NCBI RefSeq assembly: GCF_003116835.1
Contig: NZ_BFFO01000010.1
Span: 1 to 51,893 of the forward strand
DNA from: Lactococcus termiticola
GTDB lineage: Bacteria > Bacillota > Bacilli > Lactobacillales > Streptococcaceae
Reading direction: 5' to 3'
Length of the DNA: 51,893 nt
The translations under genes were made by a program, and so were the position numbers. The notes under the pieces were generated by a model. That model did not search any database and was not told the origin of the DNA. It saw only the letters and a list, made by a program, of their open reading frames with translations. Shown here one piece after another: positions 45,824 through 51,893 of this stretch; within the stretch, counting starts at the first letter, position 1; each line of letters opens with the position of its first letter.

Positions 45824-47386
45824 ATGAAAAAAATGAAATTGAGGAATGCCATCCTCATCACGGTCGGCTATATTCTGGCCTGTATCCTGGTCATCAGCCT
45901 GCTCTGTAGCTCTATCACAGGCTCTGATACCAATCGCGTCATCACAAACATCAGCAATGTCAAGCATCTGATCAGCGATTATCCTGATGCCCCTCTGCCA
46001 CCAAACGTCAAAATCCTGCCTGGCGATAGCAATACCAGCGAGACCCGCAAGATTCGAGACGGGGCCAACTACGCCCAGCAGCTGAGCTCAGGTCGGATTA
46101 CCATCACGAGTCCCATCTATGACAATGCTCAAATCACAAAGTACATCCAGTCATCTGACACGAGGACACCGGTCAACTTTATCATTGCCATCATCCTCTT
46201 CTTCGCAGTCGCCGTCTATGCTGCCTTTGCCTTCTACTATCTGGTAGTCGTCCGTCGGAGAAACCTTTATACAGAAGAGACGGTCGCCAAGATTAAAAAC
46301 ATCGAACGGAGCCCGCTGACCCAGTCTTATCTGATCAGTGAAAATGATGACAAGATTACCATTGCCTTGAATAAGCTCGGCGAAAGCATCCAGGCCCAGG
46401 CCCTCTCTCATGCTGAGAAAAAGGAAAATCTTTATGAATTCATTGAATTCTTCCAATTTCCTATCTTTATCTATAGTGCCAAGGGGATCATCAAGCGGTC
46501 TAATGCTGCCTTCCAAAATGAATTCTCAGATTCTGAAAATCTGGATATCTTCAGTCCTTATTCTGAATTTTTAAGCTTCCTGGTCGACAAGATGCTCCAC
46601 CCGACCATGCAAGAGAAGGTCTTCTACTTTGAAGACATCAATGCCCACTATCAGATTCGGATCACGCCACTTCCAGAATTGGAAAGTCGCTTCCTCGTGA
46701 CCATGCTCGACGTCACCCGTTACCGGCAGATGGTCGATGCCCACAATGACTTCGTTGCCGACATCAGCCATGAGCTCAAGACCCCATTGACTTCTATCAA
46801 AGGCTTTGCTGAAATCATCGACTCTGATACGGCCAATCCTGAAGAAAAACAGGAATTTACCAAGATTATCAAGACTGAGGCCAGCCGGCTGACCGACCTG
46901 GTCCAGGATATTTTACAGTTGACCAAGCAAAACCGCAAGGTCAAGAAGGAAAAGCTGGAGATGGATGAATTTGTCCAGACCATCCTCAACCGCTTCAAGC
47001 CACAAATCCAGGCTAAAAATCTGACATTGAACAGCCAGATTGAAGTTCTGAAAGGCCAGAGCAATCCGATGATGCTGGACTCTATCCTGACCAATCTCAT
47101 CTCAAACGCCATCAACTATACTCAGGCTGGCGGGAAAATCTATGTTGGCCTTCACAAGGAGGCGGGACGTCCCGTCTTCACCGTCGCTGACAACGGCCCA
47201 GGCCTGACCGAGCTCCAAAAGAGCCGGATATTTGACCGCTTCTACCGGACCGACCAAAGCCGTGGCAAGACTGAAGGCACGGGCCTTGGACTTGCTATTG
47301 TCCAGAAAAATGTGCAGGAGCTGGGTGGTCAGATTGATTTAGTTTCTGTTTTGGATAAGGGGACGACATTTACTGTGACTTTGTAG
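45824..47386 (+). CDS. PAS-containing sensor histidine kinase (PhoR-like)
   Basis: This 520-residue membrane kinase has a first helix (about 8-30), an extracellular domain (31-115), a second helix (116-144), a PAS-like domain (about 200-300, FPIFIYSAKGIIKRSNAAF), and HisKA with His316 in ADISHELKTPLTS. The ATPase boxes are DNGPGLTE, FDRFYRTDQSR and GTGLGLAIVQ. This domain order matches PhoR/WalK-type kinases. WalK would normally have HAMP plus PAS and sits with yycHIJ, which is not the case, so PhoR-like is the better name. Confidence 0.92.
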   Translation: MKKMKLRNAILITVGYILACILVISLLCSSITGSDTNRVITNISNVKHLISDYPDAPLPPNVKILPGDSNTSETRKIRDGANYAQQLSSGRITITSPIYDNAQITKYIQSSDTRTPVNFIIAIILFFAVAVYAAFAFYYLVVVRRRNLYTEETVAKIKNIERSPLTQSYLISENDDKITIALNKLGESIQAQALSHAEKKENLYEFIEFFQFPIFIYSAKGIIKRSNAAFQNEFSDSENLDIFSPYSEFLSFLVDKMLHPTMQEKVFYFEDINAHYQIRITPLPELESRFLVTMLDVTRYRQMVDAHNDFVADISHELKTPLTSIKGFAEIIDSDTANPEEKQEFTKIIKTEASRLTDLVQDILQLTKQNRKVKKEKLEMDEFVQTILNRFKPQIQAKNLTLNSQIEVLKGQSNPMMLDSILTNLISNAINYTQAGGKIYVGLHKEAGRPVFTVADNGPGLTELQKSRIFDRFYRTDQSRGKTEGTGLGLAIVQKNVQELGGQIDLVSVLDKGTTFTVTL

Positions 47387-47390
47387 AATG

Positions 47391-47419
47391 AAAAAAGGAC
47401 TCGCTCACGAGTCCTTTTA
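47391..47419. terminator. Bidirectional terminator between the kinase and nagR
   Basis: AAAAGGACTCG-CTCA-CGAGTCCTTTT, shared by two convergent genes and overlapping the nagR stop. Confidence 0.9.
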
Positions 47420-48124
47420 ACGTTCCAAATAAAATTCAAAGCGTTCAGCCGCATACTGGGAAAGCACGTACTCAAAGGCCCGGCCGTCAGTCAGATATGA
47501 CACCTGCGTCAGGGCAAGGATGGCCTCGCCCGCCTTCATGTCCAGCTGGCTTGAAATCTCCCGGCTGACCTTTTTGGCCGAGATGACCTGCTCGCTGTGG
47601 CCAATCTCTAGGCCGTGTTCCTGCATGGTCTTGAAGAAATTGCTGGTAATCCCCTTTTTATCAAAATCCTTGACCAAGTCAAAGGGAATACTGGCCACCT
47701 CAAAGCAGATAGGCAGCTGGTCTGCAAAGCGGACCCGCTCCATCCGGATGATACTGTCCTGCTTGGACAGGCCCAGCTTTTCAGCCTCTACTTCATTAGG
47801 TAAAGTCTTAGAATAGCTCAGGACCTTGCTCGAGGGCTTCTTGCCCTGGGCCGTGATGATTTCCGTGAAAGAGGTCGTCCCCCGCATCTTCTCCCGCACC
47901 CGACGACTGGCGACATAGGTACCAGAGCCCACTCGGCGATCAAGGATCCCCTCTTCTACCAGTGCCGTGATGGCCTGACGAGCTGTCATCCGAGAGACCT
48001 CAAAACGATCCGCTAGGTCCCGCTCACTCGGCAGGCGTTCGCCAATCTTCCAGACCGACTCCTCGATTTCTTCTTTTAGGGCATCATGAATCTTAATATA
48101 ATTGGGCAGGCTCTTAGCCGTCAT
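47417..48124 (-). CDS. nagR: GntR/HutC-family regulator, NagR-like
   Basis: This 235-residue repressor has an N-terminal winged helix (about 8-75, GERLPSERDLADRFEVSRMTARQAITALVEEGIL) and a C-terminal UTRA ligand domain (about 95-230). It matches the YvoA/NagR group, which senses glucosamine-6-phosphate or N-acetylglucosamine-6-phosphate and controls nag and glmS genes. SD GGAG lies 9 bases before ATG 48124. TATAAT is at 48157-48162, and an upstream element AAAGTGGTATGGTCCA (48167-48182) resembles the glmS operators, suggesting self-control. Other HutC members (for example for trehalose) cannot be ruled out. Confidence 0.82.
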   Translation of the reverse strand: MTAKSLPNYIKIHDALKEEIEESVWKIGERLPSERDLADRFEVSRMTARQAITALVEEGILDRRVGSGTYVASRRVREKMRGTTSFTEIITAQGKKPSSKVLSYSKTLPNEVEAEKLGLSKQDSIIRMERVRFADQLPICFEVASIPFDLVKDFDKKGITSNFFKTMQEHGLEIGHSEQVISAKKVSREISSQLDMKAGEAILALTQVSYLTDGRAFEYVLSQYAAERFEFYLER

Positions 48125-48182
48125 CTTTGATTTCTCCAGGTATAAGAATATATACTATTATATCACAAAGTGGTATGGTCCA

Positions 48183-48405
48183 AAAAAGAGAGCTAAGCGG
48201 TCTAAGGAGTCCCTTTCCTTCCAGAAATTCTGAAACACATTCTGAGTCCATCTTCCTGGCTTTACCACTAGGCTTTCATTGCTAAAAGGCGAGCCCTTTC
48301 GGTCTCGCCTTTTGTCTTTTTCATAGTGCTTTCAAAATTTTCTCCACTGCACTCAATCAAAATTTTAATTTTGATTATTCATATCCTTCTTGTCCTACTA
48401 ATTCG
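48183..48405. other. Intergenic region between nagR and the PBP gene
   Basis: It holds a strong terminator AAAAGGCGAG/CTCGCCTTTT (48284-48313) and a palindrome AATCAAAATT-TT-AATTTTGATT (48355-48376). No gene is visible. The terminator ends the PBP transcript. Confidence 0.6.
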
Positions 48406-50541
48406 CTAATTCGCCCCATAAACCTTAGCCGGATCCAGCAACTGGTCCTGGCTGTGCTGATTATAGTAATTCTGCAAATCATCTGAAAGCTTCGGAGCCT
48501 TAGGATTCAGCCCTTGGACGGCCTTGATATCAGCCGAATTTGCTGGCTGGGTCACATCTGGAATCTGTGGAACTGCGTTCGATGCGGCCAGTCGCTGGCC
48601 TGTATAAGTGAAGGGGGACATGTCCCTGCCCTGATTCATATAGCGGATCGTGTTATTGAGCAGGTAGACCCGGACGTTATTTTCGACATCTATCGGAGCG
48701 GCTGGAATATAGTACTTCCCACTCATGTCAGGCGAGCCAGCCCAGACTGAAGTTGAGACCCCGCTTGAGGTGGCCGCCATCCAGGCATCAGGTGCCCCCT
48801 GGCTTCTGGCCGGCTCCGTCGCTGACTCTGGGAAATTCGACAGACCTGACTTAGTCGCAAAGGCTCCTGGCCACTGGGGCTGTGCCGCATAGGGCTCAGA
48901 GCCGTTGGACTGGGTCACATTTTGCATGAGATTGACCAATGTCTGGGCAGTGCTTGAGCTCATGGCCCGCTGGCTCTCGCTCTCAGGGAGAGGGAGGTCT
49001 TGGCCGTTGACCTTGATGGAAGCAATCGCTGTCGGCGTGACCCTCAAGCCGTCGTTCCCGATGGCTGAATAGGCCGAAGCCTCCTGCAGTGTGGAAATAT
49101 TGTAGCCGATGGCCTGAGCTTCATCATAACCAGCTGAAGCAATCCCCAGTGGCTTCATGATGCTGTTCTTCTGCTCTGTCGAGGTCATCTGGAAGGTCTG
49201 CAAAGCTGCTGAGTTCAGGGAATCCCCGAGGGCAAAGGCCACAGAGACCGGCCCGTAGTTATTGCCACCATAGTTAGCCAGTGGCGTGCCGTCAGAGTAA
49301 CTGCTAGCGTTACCGTTCAGCGTGCTATTGGCATTGATATAGCCATATTCCAGAGCTGGTGCATAGTCAAGCAGGGGCTTGATGGTCGAGCCTGAAGATC
49401 GGACCGCTGAAATTGGCAGGAGGGGATTGTCAGAGTTGGTGTTGAGACCTAAGATATGGCCGGTCTTGGTGTCAACGACAGAGATGGCCGTCAGGATGCC
49501 TTTAGGGAGCTCAGCGCGAGGGAGATTTTCCGTCATGCTGGCCGCCTGGTGATCAGCGACTGTCTGGAGATAGTCGAGCTGGCTCTTCGTCGCATAGGTC
49601 TTGATTTCGATGGTCGCATTCTTTGGCAGGGCCATGCTGGCGACCTCATTTTGGACCTGGGCAATGTAGGCCTGGTAGGCCTTAGGGACGCCTTGAGAGG
49701 AACCCAGGTTAATCTTGAGCTCGCTCTTGACTGCCTTGATGGCCATATCATAGTCGCTAGAAGAGATAATATTCTCTTCCTTCATCACGCCAAGGACCGT
49801 CGTTGCCCGCTTCTTACCTGCTGCATCAAACTGCTGGGTATAGGTCGATGGAGCCTGACCAAGCCCGGCCATAAAGGCAATCTGAGCCAGGTAAAGGCCC
49901 TTGTCTTTTGGCTTATCCGCTGGCTTGCCAAAGAGATTGTACCAAGCAGCATTGACACCAATCGTATCAGGCGTCAGGCGGAGTGTGTTCAGATAGGCCG
50001 CCAGGATATCATTTCTCGAATAGCGATTAGCAATCGAGTGGGCATCCATTAGCTCGGTCAACTTCCGGGAGAGGGTCTTGTCTGATTTGTAGCCACCTAG
50101 GGCCAGGTTTTTTGCCAGCTGTTGGTCAATGGTCGAGCCTCCCCGGGCCTCTGAGCCCAGATGGAGTCGAGCCAGGAGTTCTGAGGCAAAGGCGTTCAAA
50201 ATCCCCTTAATCGAATAGCCCTTGGTCTTACGGCTATAAAAGCTACTATCCTCAACGGCTAGTAGAGCCTTGATATAAAGGTCGGGTACATTTTGTTCAT
50301 TGCCAGAAACGACGGCAGGGACATACTTATAGACCGAGCTAGAGCCCTGGATGACTGCCCCGTTCTGGTCTGTGATGGTAAAGGACTGGGCCAGAGGACT
50401 GCTCGAGTTTTGTAGCTCGATGGTCCGGGCATTATGGGCATCCTTGTGAAGGAGGACGACACCTGCCGTAAAGGCCACAGCCGTCAGCCCCAAGACAATC
50501 AAAAGCAGGATTGCTAGGAGCTTTTTAATGATATTTTTCAT
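48406..50541 (-). CDS. Class A penicillin-binding protein (transglycosylase/transpeptidase)
   Basis: This 711-residue bifunctional peptidoglycan synthase has an N-terminal membrane helix (about 8-31) and GT51 glycosyltransferase motifs: catalytic Glu97 in VEDSSFY and RGGSTIDQQLAKN at 133-145. The transpeptidase motifs are SxxK at Ser385-Thr-Ile-Lys388, SxN at 441-443 (SLN) and KSG at 564-566 (the KTG box). The C-terminal tail is about 60 residues, polar, without PASTA. It follows, 31 bases away, the gene of a membrane protein that does carry a PASTA-like domain, so the two form an operon. Probably the PBP1b type. Confidence 0.95.
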   Translation of the reverse strand: MKNIIKKLLAILLLIVLGLTAVAFTAGVVLLHKDAHNARTIELQNSSSPLAQSFTITDQNGAVIQGSSSVYKYVPAVVSGNEQNVPDLYIKALLAVEDSSFYSRKTKGYSIKGILNAFASELLARLHLGSEARGGSTIDQQLAKNLALGGYKSDKTLSRKLTELMDAHSIANRYSRNDILAAYLNTLRLTPDTIGVNAAWYNLFGKPADKPKDKGLYLAQIAFMAGLGQAPSTYTQQFDAAGKKRATTVLGVMKEENIISSSDYDMAIKAVKSELKINLGSSQGVPKAYQAYIAQVQNEVASMALPKNATIEIKTYATKSQLDYLQTVADHQAASMTENLPRAELPKGILTAISVVDTKTGHILGLNTNSDNPLLPISAVRSSGSTIKPLLDYAPALEYGYINANSTLNGNASSYSDGTPLANYGGNNYGPVSVAFALGDSLNSAALQTFQMTSTEQKNSIMKPLGIASAGYDEAQAIGYNISTLQEASAYSAIGNDGLRVTPTAIASIKVNGQDLPLPESESQRAMSSSTAQTLVNLMQNVTQSNGSEPYAAQPQWPGAFATKSGLSNFPESATEPARSQGAPDAWMAATSSGVSTSVWAGSPDMSGKYYIPAAPIDVENNVRVYLLNNTIRYMNQGRDMSPFTYTGQRLAASNAVPQIPDVTQPANSADIKAVQGLNPKAPKLSDDLQNYYNQHSQDQLLDPAKVYGAN

Positions 50542-50572
50542 GAGATGTCATTCCAATTTATCTTTAAGGCCG

Positions 50573-51700
50573 TCAAGGCTTTTGAGTCGTGCTTGAAGAT
50601 GGTGTAGTGCCACTGCTTTCTGGCGTCTGGTCTTTCTTGTCATCTGACTTATCGGCCGATGAACTTGCTGTCGGCTTAGTCTTCGTAGCTGTGTAGAGGG
50701 TGACGGTCTTGCCTTTGACAATCCGCTGATAGTTCTCAAGGGCTGGCTCTTGCCGGGTCACAATGGCCTTGTCACCATCCTCCTGATCGTCAGCCAGCTT
50801 GACCTTGTAGGCCAGTCCCTGCATCTTTGCCTTGACCTGGGCCATGGTCATACCCTGGAAGTTATCGAGGGGCACACTGCCTTCAGTGAGGGCCTTAGAT
50901 TTGTCCACCTTGGCTTTGAGGGCCTGGATTTCCTTGGTCTTCTGGTTAATGCTTTCTTTCATCGTCAAATAGTTCGACAATTTCGTCATCACAGGATTAA
51001 ATTCCTGGATCAGGCTACCGGTCTGACTAAAGCTGGCCTGGTAGCTGGCTGTAGTCAGCTGGTCGTAGTTCTTGCTGGCTGTGATGAACTGATTAAAGTT
51101 GCTGATGTTGTCATTGGCCGTGCCCAAGGTCTCGATAGCCGTCTGAAGGTTGCTGGCTGTGGTCTCATTGTCAGCTGTGGCGAGGCTCTCGGCTGAGGTC
51201 TTTGAGAGGTCAGCCAGGCTATTGACTTGTTGCATGAACTGCTCCAAGCTCTTGGTCGTTAGAAGCGCTAGGGCATCTGTGACCGTCTTAGTCACCGTGA
51301 CTAGTCTGGCATTGTCATAGTCGGTCTGGAGCATGTCCATATCGTCATCTGTCGCCTTCATGGCCTTTTTCAGGCTGGGCAGGGATGCTGTGTACTTGTC
51401 TGTGGGCAGGCTTCCATCTTCGATTTGATTGATGAGTTTCTCATTTGTAGGCAAATCTTTAGCAAAGCTGGTCGAAGCGACAGAGAGATAGTCGTCAAGG
51501 GCATTGTTCTTGAGCTTTTTGATAAAAAGATTGTCCTCAGGAGCAATGTTGGTCCGCTCAACGACCTCTTTTTGTGAGAGCTCGCTCAGGCTTGGATAGT
51601 CCTTGTAGAGGATGTTTCGCCCGAGCACGCCCGCCGTCCCAATGACCAGCACAAAAAAGACTGCTAAAACAATAAATAAGATTTTCTGCCAGCCCTTCAT
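50573..51700 (-). CDS. Membrane protein with helical ectodomain and PASTA-like domain
   Basis: This 375-residue protein has an N-terminal membrane helix (about 7-29) and a long Ala/Leu/Thr/Lys-rich helical ectodomain (about 50-265). A PASTA-like domain follows (about 270-340), with the pattern VPLDNFQGMTMAQVKAKM, then the alternating strand and VTRQEPALENYQRIVKGKTVTLY. It ends in a low-complexity Ser/Thr/Lys tail. PASTA domains bind muropeptides or other PASTA proteins. Being first in an operon with a class A PBP, it may position or activate that enzyme. I do not recognise a named family for the whole protein. Confidence 0.7.
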   Translation of the reverse strand: MKGWQKILFIVLAVFFVLVIGTAGVLGRNILYKDYPSLSELSQKEVVERTNIAPEDNLFIKKLKNNALDDYLSVASTSFAKDLPTNEKLINQIEDGSLPTDKYTASLPSLKKAMKATDDDMDMLQTDYDNARLVTVTKTVTDALALLTTKSLEQFMQQVNSLADLSKTSAESLATADNETTASNLQTAIETLGTANDNISNFNQFITASKNYDQLTTASYQASFSQTGSLIQEFNPVMTKLSNYLTMKESINQKTKEIQALKAKVDKSKALTEGSVPLDNFQGMTMAQVKAKMQGLAYKVKLADDQEDGDKAIVTRQEPALENYQRIVKGKTVTLYTATKTKPTASSSADKSDDKKDQTPESSGTTPSSSTTQKP

Positions 51701-51732
51701 GCTCGCCCTCTTCTTTCCTATATATTACTTAA

Positions 51733-51761
51733 AGTATAGCAAAATTAGGGTTTTGAGACAA
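51733..51761 (-). promoter_or_regulatory. Promoter of the PASTA-protein/PBP operon
   Basis: -35 TTGTCT (51756-51761), a 17-base spacer and an extended -10 TGCTATACT (hexamer 51733-51738). The ISL3-family end lies 9 bases further upstream. Confidence 0.8.
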
Positions 51762-51812
51762 TAATAAAACGGCTCTTTGTCAAATCGTGTGGGATTTAAA
51801 ATCTCAAAGATA

Positions 51813-51840
51813 ATAGGTAACCTCGGTTGCCTATTTTTTT
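51813..51840. terminator. Terminator-like hairpin inside the ISL3-family element
   Basis: ATAGGTAACC/GGTTGCCTAT with a T-run on the plus strand and some A on the other. It may insulate the transposase from outside transcription. Confidence 0.7.
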
Positions 51841-51893
51841 ATATGTTCATAAGGAATACCCGTTTCCTAAAGTTTCTAAAAGTCCTGAAACCA
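51839..51893 (-). CDS. ISL3-family transposase, C-terminal fragment
   Basis: The frame from the right edge reads GFRTFRNFRKRVFLMNI and a stop (TAA at 51839-51841). The GFR-F-NF-KRV pattern is the usual end of ISL3-family DDE transposases. Only the last 17 codons are in the window. Confidence 0.65.
   Translation of the reverse strand, partial: GFRTFRNFRKRVFLMNI

Larger units (their letters stand above)
51771..51893 (-). mobile_element. End of an ISL3-family insertion sequence (partial)
   Basis: The terminal GGCTCTTTGTCAAAT beginning at 51771 matches the inverted repeat type of ISL3-family elements. A transposase 3' end and its terminator follow inside. The element continues past the right edge, so its other end and the expected 8-base target duplication cannot be checked. 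Confidence 0.75.

Overview
The gene content and order point to a Gram-positive lactic acid bacterium of the Streptococcaceae, most like Lactococcus. The signs are a pyrE-pyrC pair behind a PyrR attenuator, a mannitol cluster in the order mtlA-mtlR-mtlF-mtlD, a Rex repressor next to radC, an L-lactate dehydrogenase, a lemA-htpX pair, and a tmRNA with the tag AKNNTNTYAVAA. Most genes lie on the minus strand. Both window edges fall inside insertion sequences (IS3 family at the left, ISL3 family at the right), so the window may be a whole contig that ends in repeats.

Layout. 1-627: IS3-family end abutting a yefM-yoeB toxin-antitoxin pair, whose toxin C-terminus appears rewritten by the IS. 750-3644: lepA, then the remains of a 2-keto-3-deoxygluconate pathway (frameshifted kdgA, 5'-truncated kdgK). 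3822-5830: pyrE-pyrC with a PyrR-type leader. 5907-11338: ABC-F ATPase, rex, radC, glmS. 11351-17170: mannitol PTS with candidate MtlR and CcpA sites. 17186-23846: rluD-lspA, a secreted DUF5648-repeat protein, htpX-lemA, a membrane-anchored DUF6287-like protein, a MATE transporter. 23991-27557: nucleoside ABC importer nupABC, without a neighbouring binding protein. 27590-35244: esterase, ldh with a Rex-like operator, cupin, rRNA methyltransferase, an OmpR-type two-component system, pncB. 35462-42256: a 2264-residue serine-rich repeat adhesin lying between pncB and nadD. 42790-47386: nadD, tmRNA, ylxM, a frameshifted mgtC, a second two-component system of PhoPR type. 47417-51700: a NagR-like GntR regulator, a class A penicillin-binding protein and its PASTA-bearing partner.

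How the parts connect. Several regulators can be paired with sites in the same window: Rex with ldh, NagR with glmS and possibly itself, MtlR with mtlA and mtlD. The most unusual pattern is that at least eight genes (lepA, the ABC-F gene, lspA, the MATE gene, the rRNA methyltransferase, both response regulators, nadD) have a good or extended -10 box ending only 6 to 8 bases before the start codon. This predicts leaderless or nearly leaderless mRNAs. The second most notable element is the adhesin: it has an L-type-lectin-like head, about 1500 residues of serine repeats (including three 294-bp tandem units), two LPxTG-like motifs and a poly-lysine tail, with no accessory secretion or glycosylation genes nearby.
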